Assembly: GCA_013298955.1 (NCBI GenBank)
Contig: JAAFJT010000006.1
Span: 1-64,000 of the forward strand
Length of the DNA stretch: 64,000 nucleotides
Source of the DNA: Chitinophagales bacterium
GTDB taxonomy: Bacteria; Bacteroidota; Bacteroidia; Chitinophagales; Saprospiraceae
Direction: 5' to 3'
This document shows positions 22,601-31,233 of this stretch, one piece after another. The first letter of the stretch is position 1. Each line of letters opens with the position of its first letter. The position numbers and the translations under genes were made by a program. The notes under the pieces are model-generated. The model searched no databases, was not told where the DNA came from, and was given only the letters and a program-made list of their open reading frames with translations.

Positions 22601-22779
22601 CGCGAGATGCCGCAACCAATTTTTTCATTGATTATTTGCCAAAAGGCACTTATGTCTTTGAATATCAATTGGTTGTGAATCACAAAGGCAATTTCAGCAA
22701 TGGCGTGACGACGATACAATGTATGTACGCGCCTGAGTTTACGAGCCATAGTGAAGGCATTCGTGTAACGGTTAAATAA
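16657..22779 (+). CDS. alpha-2-macroglobulin family protein (MG2 domain, thioester)
   Basis: Signal peptide; FFTDRAIYRPGQTVHFKAIV (MG2); YPYDCTEQIFSRFYANS thioester-type motif; 2040 aa. Confidence 0.9.
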   Translation: MKKVIFVLSTIFLTLNQLNAQTMNDYSKEWLEVEGFDNQGLPKSALEKVERLYARAKADKNPTQIIKTLIFKSKYKSQLEEDGFVKSVTELEAETTKAGFPEKPLLQSMLGELYAGYLDGNYWRMQGRSKVSADFKNDDIRTWDVAKLNEKASQYYRASLEEERTKTLAVKNLDAITTEGTDALRPTVYDFLAHRALVFLTNSRTYLSEPAYKFYLDQKECFAPADDFVKIKFETKDEQSQKYLAIRLMQDILRHQLKNSDPTALIDADLIRLDFCKENAVIEGKEEAYLNALEFLQKQYVDKPAFVEISLRIARHYQAKSDSYQQGNPNDPFKNHLKKAKEICEKAVQKYPTAHGSNECRGLIQEITARHFDLATEQVNAPNKPILALLRFKNASKFYFKTVRYYDRSEQQHFQDDNQRLAYYNSLPYLKKGEQALPDEGDFRGHTTEFKIDALPYGHFLIMVSDNPSFSNMEGGKVHYTFTNVSDMAYWHRNNNVKNEFVITDRTTGEPLKGVTAEFWSDEYDYTTRQNKTVKIGSDVSDERGFVLPSLKGGRNHYFRLKLIRGEDTLLTGDGYSDYFYKNDRTKVRHTHFFTDRAIYRPGQTVHFKAIVLETDADKATRILKKEAITVTFFDVNHQKVSELLLKTNDFGTVQGTFVAPTGGLTGRMSLHANVGESQHPIRVEEYKRPKFDTKFNPIEGTFVLNDEVKVKGSAKAYAGSNVDGAKVKFRVVRNVRYPYWGCGWGWWRPVPTGSAQEIVFGETVTDIEGNFEIKFKALPDRSVDKSTKPEFTYTVYADVTDITGETHATETSVSVGSIALRADIQVPEVLNRKQFKPFAITTTNLNGVFERSKGKITIDWVTAPNHNYITRFWEKPDAYLMPKNDFQRDFPNYAYKNEDLQREWVKKKTVLEEKFETKLGASNDLKIESIKNWEAGTYKMTFQTQDAYGETIEIIKFFTLYDLDSKQLPMAGTQFSVLEKSVFEPNDRAEIYLGTAETRLPVLVELERDGKIVESRWTTLQKMEKIDLTITEKDRGNVFYHFNSVKNGRSYHEVRTLEVPWTNKELNFEYLTFRDKLAPRQEETWKIKVTGKNKDKFAAEMVAAMYDASLDKFAANHWNLSLYGTRYSSLGFSHATFKQAFANAFYSERASESIEETAKNYRFLNWFNFEYASGGGYSPYGRGRVMSRMMNDNASMPMPTSAPMRAADAEGGAVQKSAKKASMGAKEAPLTDTLSGNATIAEPKQPIGKNDDFSGVQIRTNLKETVFFYPNLETDADGNVFIKFKMNEALTKWKFLGLAHTADLKVGTTMKEIVTQKDLMVFPNAPRFFRENDQIEFTAKVSNLTDKTLIGSAQLQLLDAITMQPVDNQLDNKNPTISWEAKAGQSARLAWNLKIPIGEVQAVTYRVIAKAGAFGDGEESSLPVLTNRMLVTETLPLPVRGGETKTFTLENMKNAGGSKTLTHEKYVLEFTQNPAWYAVQALPYLMEYPYDCTEQIFSRFYANSLATSVANAHPKVKAVFERWKNVDVTALKSNLSKNQELKYALLEETPWVLAAQNEEIQKKNIGLLFDLNKMASEQKRALDKIAERQTSNGGFSWFPGGRDNWYITQYLAEGLGHLDKLGVNVLNNDPKTGEVARKAVQYCDARIIEEYNELEKEVKKGRTKWESDHLSNMAIHYMYMRSFFLKVPVSAEVKKVQDYYRSQMEKYWLKRGIYEQGMMSLALQRSNIGNKTSSAIVKSLKERSLNHPEMGMYWKYETGYFWYQLPIETHALMIEMFDEVARDAKSVDDLKVWLLKNKQTTHWKTTKATAAAVYALLRNGDNWLLEDKDVQITVGNEVLEVAKIQKEAGTGYFKTEFPKKEINTEMATVKVTNPNKVVAWGAAYWQYFEQLDKIKTFKETPLKLNKKLFKMQNTDKGVVSTPIAEDAAVSPGDKINVRIELRVDRPMEYVHLKDMRASGFEPVTVLSGYLWQDGLGYYESTRDAATNFFIDYLPKGTYVFEYQLVVNHKGNFSNGVTTIQCMYAPEFTSHSEGIRVTVK

Positions 22780-22802
22780 TTTAGGACGTGAGTGAAGGCG
22801 GG

Positions 22803-23134
22803 TAAATTGGAACGCGGATGACGCGGATTTTGCAGATTTTCACGGATTTTTTATTTTAAGGCAAGATGAAGAACCGATCCAAAAGGTCGGCGAGGTTACA
22901 ACCTCGCCGACCTTGATTCGACACGGATTTTTTATTTTAAGGCAACATTAAGAATCGATCCAAAAGGTCGGCGAGGTTACAACCTCGCCGACCTTGATTT
23001 GACAATAATTAGTTAATTATCAATGAGTTATAGATTAATAGTTTGTTTCGATTCAACTACTTAATAGGCTTGGAGTATAAAATAAAAAATCCGCGAAAAT
23101 CTGCCCAATCCGCGTCATCCGCGTTCCAATTTAT
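22803..23134. repeat. Family A composite element (A2) containing an 81-bp tandem duplication with two nested D-type hairpins
   Basis: Outer arms 22806-22859 / 23078-23134; tandem units starting 22841 and 22922; hairpins AAGGTCGGCGAGGTT-AC-AACCTCGCCGACCTT at 22883-22914 and 22964-22995. Confidence 0.9.
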
Positions 23135-23195
23135 CCAACTTCACTTCCATATAACCTATTAAAATTGTAAATTATAGGCGTTTAAATGATACAAA

Positions 23196-24299
23196 ATGTT
23201 TTTAAATAAAATTACCTTAACGAACTTTAAAAATTACGAACACGAAACCTTTACTTTTTCGCCTCAAATCAATGGGATTGTTGGTTTAAATGGGGTTGGC
23301 AAGACGAATTTGTTGGATGCGATTCATTATTTGTGTTTGACGAAAAGCCGCTTTTTTGCATTGGATCCAGATGTGATGTTGAAAGGACAAGCGTTTTTTC
23401 GCGTAGAAGGCATTTTCGATAAAGACGGCAAAACCGAAAAAATAGTTGCGAAAGTGCAGCCGCGCAAAAAAAAAGTTTTTGAAAGAGATGATGTACCGTA
23501 TAAAAATTTGTCACAACACATTGGGCAATTCCCTGTGGTGATGATTACGCCTGATGATACCGATTTGGCAAGGGAAGGTTCGGAGACGCGCCGTCGTTTT
23601 ATGGATGTAACTTTATCGCAATGTAATCAAACCTATTTGCATGGTTTGATGGAATATAATAAAATATTGGAACATCGTAATACGATTTTGCGGGGTTTGG
23701 ATTATATGTACACCGCCGAAGATTCGATTCCGTTATTGGACATTTACGAGGAGCAAATGGAGGAACCTGCGTTGGCAATTTACCAAACGCGGCGGATGTT
23801 TGTACATAATTTCACCTCTGTTTTTGCGGAATTTTATAAAAAAATCTCTGGAGACCGCGAAAATGTCACCTGTGTTTATGAATCTCAACTGCATTTTCAA
23901 GATTTTTGCAAACTCATTCGCAGCAATCGGGCAAAAGATTTGGTTTTAAAACGGACGGTGACAGGGATTCATAAAGACGATTTATTATTCACGATGGATG
24001 ATAAAAGTGTCAAACGCTTTGGTTCACAAGGACAATTAAAATCATTTGTTTTAAGTTTGAAATTAGCGCAATATGAGTTGTTGAAAGAAATAAAAGAAGT
24101 CAATCCCATTTTATTGTTAGACGATATTTTTGATAAATTGGATGAAAATCGCGTGCGCAATTTGTTAGAATTGTTGATAGAACGCGGATTTGGACAGATT
24201 TTCATTACGGATACCGATGAAAAACGATTGGAAAGCATTGTGAAAACATTGAATACTGATTTTAAAAAATTTACGATTCAAGATGGGAAGATTCTTTAA
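23196..24299 (+). CDS. recF: DNA replication/repair protein RecF
   Basis: LNKITLTNFKNYE, GVNGVGKTNLLDAIHYL-type Walker A (GLNGVGKTNLLDAIHYLCLTKS), SQGQLKSFVLSLKLAQ, LLLDDIFDKLDENR. Confidence 0.96.
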   Translation: MFLNKITLTNFKNYEHETFTFSPQINGIVGLNGVGKTNLLDAIHYLCLTKSRFFALDPDVMLKGQAFFRVEGIFDKDGKTEKIVAKVQPRKKKVFERDDVPYKNLSQHIGQFPVVMITPDDTDLAREGSETRRRFMDVTLSQCNQTYLHGLMEYNKILEHRNTILRGLDYMYTAEDSIPLLDIYEEQMEEPALAIYQTRRMFVHNFTSVFAEFYKKISGDRENVTCVYESQLHFQDFCKLIRSNRAKDLVLKRTVTGIHKDDLLFTMDDKSVKRFGSQGQLKSFVLSLKLAQYELLKEIKEVNPILLLDDIFDKLDENRVRNLLELLIERGFGQIFITDTDEKRLESIVKTLNTDFKKFTIQDGKIL

Positions 24300-24323
24300 T
24301 ACATAAGATGCTTCTTTGTAACC

Positions 24324-24356
24324 CGTTTCGGAAAATTTTCAATTTGCCGAAACGGA
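24324..24356. repeat. imperfect hairpin downstream of recF
   Basis: CCGTTTCGGAAAATTTTCAATTTGCCGAAACGG. Confidence 0.65.
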
Positions 24357-24478
24357 TGGTCGTTCTTGATTACGTAGTCTGAGTAATCATTGATGGAGAC
24401 CATTAGTTTTACAAAGGTTGTAAAAGTCTTTTGCGTGGATTAAAAACAACGGAAAAAATCACATTATTACTATTAAAA

Positions 24479-25516
24479 CTACCAAACATTCACCTCCTGC
24501 ATCAGTTCGATTCCAAATTTATCCCGTACAGAACGTTGTACATTTTCCGCATGAGTCATAATTTCGAGTCCTGTCGCACCGCCATAATTGACAATAACCA
24601 AAGGTTGTCGGGCATGACACCCTGTATTGCCTACGCGTTTGCCCTTCCACCCACATTGCTCTATCAACCAAGCCGCAGGGATTTTCGCCTCCAATGTACC
24701 CACTGCATAATGCGGCATTTCAGGAAAATCATTTTGTAAGGATTCCCATTTTTGATTCAAAATCACAGGGTTTTTGAAAAAACTGCCTGCATTACCAATC
24801 ATAGCAGGGTCGGGCAACTTGGCTTTGCGGATATTGCAAACCGCATTACTCACATCCGTAGGCGTTATATGATTAGAATCAATATTCATATTCGCCAAAG
24901 TATTGCGAATATCGCCATATTCGATATTGACTTCCCGATTTCGGCTGAGTTGCAACATCACTTTGGTAATCAAATATTGTCCTTTCAATTTGCTTTTAAA
25001 TACACTTTCTCGATAACCAAAGGCACAATCATTTTTCGTAAAGTGATGAATATCAAGCGTTTCTAAATGCAAAGCTTCAACATTCAATAATAAATCAGCC
25101 AATTCAACGCCATAAGCTCCAATATTTTGAATCGGCGCAGCACCCACCGTTCCCGGTATGAGCGAAAGGTTTTCCAATCCACTCAATCCGCGATTAAGCG
25201 TCCAAAGCACCAAATCATGCCACAAAACGCCTCCACCTACTAAAACCCAAACGGTCTCTGCATCGCGTCTAATGATTTCAATCTTACGAATATAATTTTT
25301 AATGATTAACGCACCATAAAAATCTTTGGAAAAAAGAATATTGGAGCCACTACCCAAGATGTGAATCGGTAATTTTAAAGGGTTATACCGTTTGATAACG
25401 GCTCGTGCGCCCTCCACAGAGGAAATTTGTGCGAATAAACCACACTGAGCATCCAATCCAAACGTATTATGGTGTTTGAGCGTATAGTTTTCAACGATTA
25501 GGTTATTCTTCAACAT
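24479..25516 (-). CDS. murB: UDP-N-acetylmuramate dehydrogenase
   Basis: HNTFGLDAQ, ILGSGSNILFSKDFYGALI, IPGTVGAAPIQNIGAYGVE, GNAGSFFKNPV; ATG at 25516. Confidence 0.96.
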   Translation of the reverse strand: MLKNNLIVENYTLKHHNTFGLDAQCGLFAQISSVEGARAVIKRYNPLKLPIHILGSGSNILFSKDFYGALIIKNYIRKIEIIRRDAETVWVLVGGGVLWHDLVLWTLNRGLSGLENLSLIPGTVGAAPIQNIGAYGVELADLLLNVEALHLETLDIHHFTKNDCAFGYRESVFKSKLKGQYLITKVMLQLSRNREVNIEYGDIRNTLANMNIDSNHITPTDVSNAVCNIRKAKLPDPAMIGNAGSFFKNPVILNQKWESLQNDFPEMPHYAVGTLEAKIPAAWLIEQCGWKGKRVGNTGCHARQPLVIVNYGGATGLEIMTHAENVQRSVRDKFGIELMQEVNVW

Positions 25517-25560
25517 TGTCTTGTTAGCAAGTTGGTTTTTAGGGAAAATGGAGTTATCCA

Positions 25561-25592
25561 AAAGTCGTCGAGTTGGTCAACTCGACGACTTT
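25561..25592. repeat. perfect 15-bp hairpin between murA and murB
   Basis: AAAGTCGTCGAGTTG-GT-CAACTCGACGACTTT. Confidence 0.9.
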
Positions 25593-25709
25593 AACAAAGT
25601 TAAAAATTTATAACAATGTTCTTATGTGTTTTTTTTTACCATAAGGAGGCACAAAAATAATATTTTTTTTGAAATTTCGATGCTTTTTGTACCTTTTAGG
25701 GCAAAAAAC

Positions 25710-27119
25710 TTATGCCGTTTGCAAATTTACTTTTTCAATGGTCAAACCCATTTTGCGCAATCTCGGTACAATATCACCATAACCGCGTTCAATCATCGGG
25801 ACACCTTTTAAATAAGTCGTCCCTTTGGCAAGTGATGCTGCGATAACATATGCCAGACCTGCCCGCAAATCGGGTATTGTCAAAGGGTCAGGATGCGCAA
25901 TTAAAGGGGTTGGTCCCGAAATAATGGCACTATGTTCATGCCCTTTTCCCGTAAATCGACAGTCCAAACTGCCCAAACAATGTGGTACTAATTGCACTTT
26001 CGCACCCAATTTTTTCAAGGCTTTCAAATAACCAAACCGATTTTCATAAACCGTCTCATGAATAACCGAAATCCCTTCCGCTTGCGTCAAAAATAAAGCA
26101 AAAGGTTGTTGCCAATCGGTCGAAAAACCGGGATAAACATCTGTTTCTAAATGAATGGCTTTGGGTTTCTCCGCCCGAAAAAAACGAATGCTATCGCCAT
26201 CTTCCAACTCAAAACCACCACCTGCTTGTCGAAAAGACGATAAAAAATTGCCCAAAGTCTCTGGTTTGATACCATGTACCGTAATTTCGCCATCAGAAGC
26301 CGCCGCCAAAGAAGCCCAACTTGCTGTTTCGATGCGGTCGCCGAGAATGTTCATTCGACAACCTTTCAAATTGGAAACGCCTTCAATTCTAAATTCACGA
26401 CCTGAATTGGTGAAAATCACCGCGCCCATAGCCCGTAACATCGTGACCAATTCCATAATTTCAGGTTCAACCGCCACATTTTCAATAATACTCGTGCCTT
26501 CTGCCAAGACACTTAAAAACAAACTCGTCTCGGTCGCGCCCACAGACGGATATTTCAACTTAAAATGAGTGCCTTTCAGTCGTTTGCTTTTTCGAGCAAC
26601 ATACCCCTCTGGCGTTTCGGCAATCGTCGCACCGAAATCGCGCAAAGCATCAATATGAAAATCAACGCCGCGTGCGCCAATCGCACAACCGCCCATCAAA
26701 GGCACACTCACTTCATCGAACCGATGCAGCAAAGCACCCGGCATTAAAATCGGCATCCGATTACTGCCCGAATGCGGTTGTCGAATATGCGCTTCCCGAA
26801 TCGAAGTCGGGTCAATCGTCATTGACTTGCTTTTTTTATCCCAAACAATCGTTGCGCCAAGCGAACGCAACATATCGGCAGTGATTTCCACATCGCCAAT
26901 CGGCGGCACATTGGTCAATAAAGTAGGAGAATCGCCCAAAAGCGCGGCAATCATGGCTTTTGTGGCAAAATTTTTCGCCCCATAACAGCGAATTGCGCCC
27001 ACAATAGGCGCACCACCTTCAATTTTATAGGCAGTTGATTGGTTTGGTTGCATGTAGGATGAATGATTGTTTGATAACAGAGGTTGTTGTAAATGGTGAA
27101 CCATTTCCTTTAAAGGCAC
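25710..27119 (-). CDS. murA: UDP-N-acetylglucosamine 1-carboxyvinyltransferase
   Basis: GAKNFATKAMIAALL, LMGGCAIGARGVDFHIDAL (catalytic Cys retained), YPGFSTDWQQPF, RAGLAYVIAA. Start may be 27053. Confidence 0.95.
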   Translation of the reverse strand: MPLKEMVHHLQQPLLSNNHSSYMQPNQSTAYKIEGGAPIVGAIRCYGAKNFATKAMIAALLGDSPTLLTNVPPIGDVEITADMLRSLGATIVWDKKSKSMTIDPTSIREAHIRQPHSGSNRMPILMPGALLHRFDEVSVPLMGGCAIGARGVDFHIDALRDFGATIAETPEGYVARKSKRLKGTHFKLKYPSVGATETSLFLSVLAEGTSIIENVAVEPEIMELVTMLRAMGAVIFTNSGREFRIEGVSNLKGCRMNILGDRIETASWASLAAASDGEITVHGIKPETLGNFLSSFRQAGGGFELEDGDSIRFFRAEKPKAIHLETDVYPGFSTDWQQPFALFLTQAEGISVIHETVYENRFGYLKALKKLGAKVQLVPHCLGSLDCRFTGKGHEHSAIISGPTPLIAHPDPLTIPDLRAGLAYVIAASLAKGTTYLKGVPMIERGYGDIVPRLRKMGLTIEKVNLQTA

Positions 27120-27181
27120 AAATTTAGATTTAAATCTGAAAGCAAACCTTTTTTTCAGTTGGAAAAGGTGATTTTAAGTAA

Positions 27182-27217
27182 AAAAATGCGCCAATTGATT
27201 CCAATTGACGCATTTTT
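27182..27217. terminator. bidirectional terminator-like hairpin
   Basis: AAAAATGCGCCAATTG-ATTC-CAATTGACGCATTTTT. Confidence 0.6.
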
Positions 27218-27233
27218 CACTTAACGATATATG

Positions 27234-27320
27234 GTTTGAATTAGATTTTTTGGATTTGTAGGATTCAATTAGGATTTATCCTAATTGAATCCTACAAATC
27301 CAAAAAATCCTAATTCAAAC
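27234..27320. repeat. Family B inverted-repeat element (B1)
   Basis: GTTTGAATTAGATTTTTTGGATTTGTAGGATTCAATTAGGAT-TT-reverse complement with a 1-nt bulge. Confidence 0.92.
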
Positions 27321-27326
27321 TGTCAA

Positions 27327-29813
27327 TTATTCAACAAATCGAAATGTATCATGTTCATAAATCACGATTCGAGCGTCTTTATAACCTGCGGTTCGCACTT
27401 TGCCGCGCAATTCTCGCGCCGCATCCAACGATTTTATGCCATTGAAAACAAAAATCGTCACCTCTCCTTCTCGAATCTGTTCGACTTTGCCCAAATCTTT
27501 AACATGCGTTTCGTCAAATAATTTAGGGTTTTTAAATGCCGCAATCCGCACTTTATACGATTTATCAGCTATTTTCGACGGATTTGGCTTTGTAACCGCT
27601 ATTTCAGCATCCGATTTAGACTCTTTTTCACCACTTTTTGCCGCAACTGTATTTTTGCGAATTGCTTCCGCATTCACTTCATCCAATACGAAGGTTCCTT
27701 TGTAACCTTTTTCAGCCGCTTTTTTAGAAGCCGTTTCCGCATCCGCCCGATGTTTGAAAACGCCCAATCGAATTTTCGTTTTGCCATCTTCTGGTACTGC
27801 ATAGACTTTACCAAACGATTTTAACGCATCATATGGACTTAAATCCACCATCTGGGTCGATGCAATCACCGATAATTGTACTGAAAAACCTTGACCTTTT
27901 GCCGTCATCTGCGGCGCAGTAGGCGTAGTTGTATTGTTAGAAATAGCTAACTTAGGCGTTTCTTGCGGCGAATCCTTGATTGGTGCGGTTGTAACAGCGA
28001 GCGTTATTTTGGTATCGCCACCAATTTCCATCCGAATTTCGCCCAAATTGCGCTCTTTGCCATCCACCGATTTCAACAATTTATGGGCAATAGCATAATT
28101 TTCTTTGGAAAAAGTCAAGATATAGCTGACATTTTTGAGTAAATGAAAGCTAAATCGACCATTTTTATCACTTTTAGTCGTTTGCGATTTCTTATCCGAT
28201 TGATTCATACTTGTCACCGTCACGCCTGCAAGCGGTGCGCCCGTCTGCCCGTCCTTGACCATTCCAGCATAACTATTCGTACCCATTTCGGTTGGCACAT
28301 CCATTTGAATACGATTCAAAGCCAATTCTACGGTTCTGCCTTGCGCCTCTATTGGCAAAATCCGAAAACTATCGACTTTATAACCCACCTTTTTGACGCG
28401 TAAAACCAATGCTTGATTGTTATTAAATTCGTATATGAAATCGCCTTTGCCGATTTTTAAGGCAGAAACTTCGCCTTGCAACACATCTATTTCTTTTCCA
28501 TATACGTTCACAGGCTGTTTGGTTTCCTCATCATAAAACGCAATATAAGCTGAATTAACGTTCAAACTCAACAAATATACATCTTCTTTGCCTTTTCCGC
28601 CCTGCCGATTGGATGTAACAAAACCTTTACGTGCCGAAACATCGAAAAAATAAGCATAATCATCCCCCGATGAATTTAAACCTTTGCCGACATTAATCGG
28701 TTCTGCCCAAAAACCTTTCAAAGGTTCTGTTTTAAACATATCATACCCACCAAAACCATGATGCCAATCCGATGCAAAGAATAATTGACCGCCTTGCACA
28801 AAGGGCGTGATTTCATCGCCCATCGAATTGACGGTATTTCCCAAATTTTGCGGTTCAGACCATTGATTCCCTTTTTTGAAAGACATATATATATCAAAAC
28901 CACCATATCCATTCGGTCTATCGGATGCAAAATACATCGTATTACCGTCTTCACTCAAACTTGGAAAACCTGTTGCACTCAAATTGTGTTGAAAAGCACG
29001 CACATCCGACCAATCTCCATTCGGAAGCACTATTGCCGTATAAATCGACATTTCTAAACCACTTTTTGATGCAATGCGTTCTCCATCTCCAAAATTATTG
29101 CGCGTAAAGGCTACCATTTTTCCATCTTTGGAAAACGAAGCATAACTATCATTATAAACATTTTTTAAATCTGTTTTAAAAAACGTCGATTTTTCGTTGT
29201 TAAAATCACTTGAAAACCATTGATTATTTGCCGCACCCGTCCAATCTTTTTTGTTACCTTCTACTTTTCGTTTCAAATCCGTGCGCGTAGAGGAGAAAAT
29301 TGCTTTATTTTGATATAAAATCGCTCCAAAATCGGAAGATGCCGTATTAAATTTGGCAAGCGACAATTCATAAGGCGCGGGCGTTTCATGGCGTTTGGCG
29401 AAAGCCGATTTGCCTATAAAATGGTCTCCCACTTTTTGATGGGATTCATTAGAAGCCGCGTATTTTTTAAACATCTCTGTCGCTTTATCATACTGCTCAA
29501 GCATCATAAGTACTTGACCATAATGCAAATACACATTGGCATCTGTTTTCATTTGAATGGCTCGTGCATACCATTCAGCAGCCCGTTCCAACTCATTGAG
29601 ATGCCGATAGCAATTTGCCAACCGCGACATCACGCCCTGAGTATCCTCATTCACTTCCAAAAAGGATTCATAAGATTTGGCAGCCGCAGCATAGGCAAAC
29701 AATTCGTATTGTTTATCCGCTTTTTCAAGCGCGACCGTTTGTGCAAAAGCCATATTAGAAAGGTAGGCAACTTGCAACGTCGTTACAAGCAAGGATTTTA
29801 CAAGCAATCTCAT
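27327..29813 (-). CDS. TPR/PD40 beta-propeller/carboxypeptidase-regulatory/SPOR protein (PorE-like envelope protein)
   Basis: Signal peptide; TPR; repeated FPSLSEDGNTMYFASDRPNGYGGFDIY-type PD40 repeats; C-terminal SPOR-like segments. Confidence 0.75.
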   Translation of the reverse strand: MRLLVKSLLVTTLQVAYLSNMAFAQTVALEKADKQYELFAYAAAAKSYESFLEVNEDTQGVMSRLANCYRHLNELERAAEWYARAIQMKTDANVYLHYGQVLMMLEQYDKATEMFKKYAASNESHQKVGDHFIGKSAFAKRHETPAPYELSLAKFNTASSDFGAILYQNKAIFSSTRTDLKRKVEGNKKDWTGAANNQWFSSDFNNEKSTFFKTDLKNVYNDSYASFSKDGKMVAFTRNNFGDGERIASKSGLEMSIYTAIVLPNGDWSDVRAFQHNLSATGFPSLSEDGNTMYFASDRPNGYGGFDIYMSFKKGNQWSEPQNLGNTVNSMGDEITPFVQGGQLFFASDWHHGFGGYDMFKTEPLKGFWAEPINVGKGLNSSGDDYAYFFDVSARKGFVTSNRQGGKGKEDVYLLSLNVNSAYIAFYDEETKQPVNVYGKEIDVLQGEVSALKIGKGDFIYEFNNNQALVLRVKKVGYKVDSFRILPIEAQGRTVELALNRIQMDVPTEMGTNSYAGMVKDGQTGAPLAGVTVTSMNQSDKKSQTTKSDKNGRFSFHLLKNVSYILTFSKENYAIAHKLLKSVDGKERNLGEIRMEIGGDTKITLAVTTAPIKDSPQETPKLAISNNTTTPTAPQMTAKGQGFSVQLSVIASTQMVDLSPYDALKSFGKVYAVPEDGKTKIRLGVFKHRADAETASKKAAEKGYKGTFVLDEVNAEAIRKNTVAAKSGEKESKSDAEIAVTKPNPSKIADKSYKVRIAAFKNPKLFDETHVKDLGKVEQIREGEVTIFVFNGIKSLDAARELRGKVRTAGYKDARIVIYEHDTFRFVE

Positions 29814-30003
29814 AATTTGTTCCGTTTAAATGCGTCGTATGATTAAATTGGTTTAAAGCAGGCGGTTGTCTCGCCATTTTTCATAGCTTTGCCCGCTTGA
29901 TAGGATACGGAATAATAACGTCAAATCGTTGAAAATAATTCATTTGCACATCTGTTTTTTTTCAAAGGTAAGTATTTTGGAAAATGGCGATACAATTAAG
30001 ATA

Positions 30004-30273
30004 CGATTGGAACGCGGATGACGCGGATTGGGCGGATGGGCGCGGATTTTTTATTTTATAAAAATATGCAGCTTAAATAGTTCAATTGAAATAACCGATC
30101 CAAAAGGTCGGCGAGGTTGGAACCTCGCCGACCTTGATTCGATACAAATGCGCTGATTTTCAACTATTTACGTTTTGATAGCTTATTTCGAGTCAACTAC
30201 TTATAATTTTATTTAAAATAAAAAATCCGCGCCCATCCGCCCAATCCGTGTCATCCGCGTTCCAATAGTATCA
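30004..30273. repeat. Family A composite element (A3) with nested D-type hairpin
   Basis: Outer arms GGAACGCGGATGACGCGGATTGGGCGGATGGGCGCGGATTTTTTATTTT; nested AAGGTCGGCGAGGTT-GG-AACCTCGCCGACCTT at 30104-30135; interior resembles A2. Confidence 0.92.
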
Positions 30274-30300
30274 CATTTTGATAAAGCGAAAACCATTTTT

Positions 30301-31074
30301 CTAAAAACAATCCACTACATTTCGACCAACTGTTTTCAATTTTTCATTGCCAATCCGCTCAATATCAGCAACCGTGCGGTGTTGATATTCGCCCAAACCC
30401 GAATTTGGAAACACGACATATATAATGTCTGGCGTTCCCAAACCACCTTTGCGCGGTGACGTATTGGCAATGCCCAATTTTTTCGCTAATGCAATCGACG
30501 CTTCTCCCAAACGATTCGTTGGTCCGACATCCGCTAAAATGGCAAAACCGCCTTTTTGGTTTTTTGAATTAAAAACATATGCCATATCTCCTACTCGAAT
30601 ATTGCTTGGCCACATCAAAATATCAGGCATGACAAAATAAGGTATTTTTTCGGAATCTACATAACGGCGCGGGTCTGTTTTAGGCAATTTAGGATTCTGC
30701 AAAGAAGTCGTGGAAACATAATATCCCGGATTCGGGTCTCCTTTTTTTTGCACCGCAGGTCTGCCATTCGACCCAAGCGCGACACTGCCCCAATGTCCAC
30801 TCCCGTCTTTTGCACGGGCATTGTCATCCAAACCAGTGTTTTTAGGATGATAAGCGCGGGGCGAACCATCTGCATCAATGGCAATTTTTGCCCTAAAAAT
30901 TAAGGAACCCGTCGAATTATGATGCAATACATTAAAATTTTCAATCACTGTTAAATGCGTCGTATCGCACAATGGAAGGGATTCACGCATGTTAAAAGAC
31001 ATTAATATAATGCTTGCAGATAGCACCATTGCACCGTGTCCGCGACGACGGCGAGTAGTAGAGAATAGATTCAT
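30301..31074 (-). CDS. GH75 (chitosanase)-like secreted protein, paralog 1
   Basis: FRAKIAIDADGSPRAYHPKNTGLDDNARA...PGYYVSTTSLQNP...RYVDSEKIPYFVMP. Confidence 0.55.
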   Translation of the reverse strand: MNLFSTTRRRRGHGAMVLSASIILMSFNMRESLPLCDTTHLTVIENFNVLHHNSTGSLIFRAKIAIDADGSPRAYHPKNTGLDDNARAKDGSGHWGSVALGSNGRPAVQKKGDPNPGYYVSTTSLQNPKLPKTDPRRYVDSEKIPYFVMPDILMWPSNIRVGDMAYVFNSKNQKGGFAILADVGPTNRLGEASIALAKKLGIANTSPRKGGLGTPDIIYVVFPNSGLGEYQHRTVADIERIGNEKLKTVGRNVVDCF

Positions 31075-31188
31075 TTTGTTTAGCCTTAGCTCGCTTTGTT
31101 TGTAATTCTTTTTTTTAAATAGAATGAGGTTTGATAATGAAGCGCAAAAGTATGAAATAAAATTTAGATTTTTTGAGGTGTAACCAAT

Positions 31189-31222
31189 TTGGTAGTCGGG
31201 AAATTTATTTCCCGACTACCAA
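31189..31222. terminator. perfect 16-bp hairpin downstream of paralog 2
   Basis: TTGGTAGTCGGGAAAT-TT-ATTTCCCGACTACCAA. Confidence 0.7.
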
Positions 31223-31233
31223 AAATCCAAGTT

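Noticed and set aside
22883-22995. Calling the two AAGGTCGGCGAGGTT hairpins simple terminators of the A2M gene
   Set aside because: No T-run follows, they are inside a composite repeat and recur at 30104; kept as repeat elements instead.
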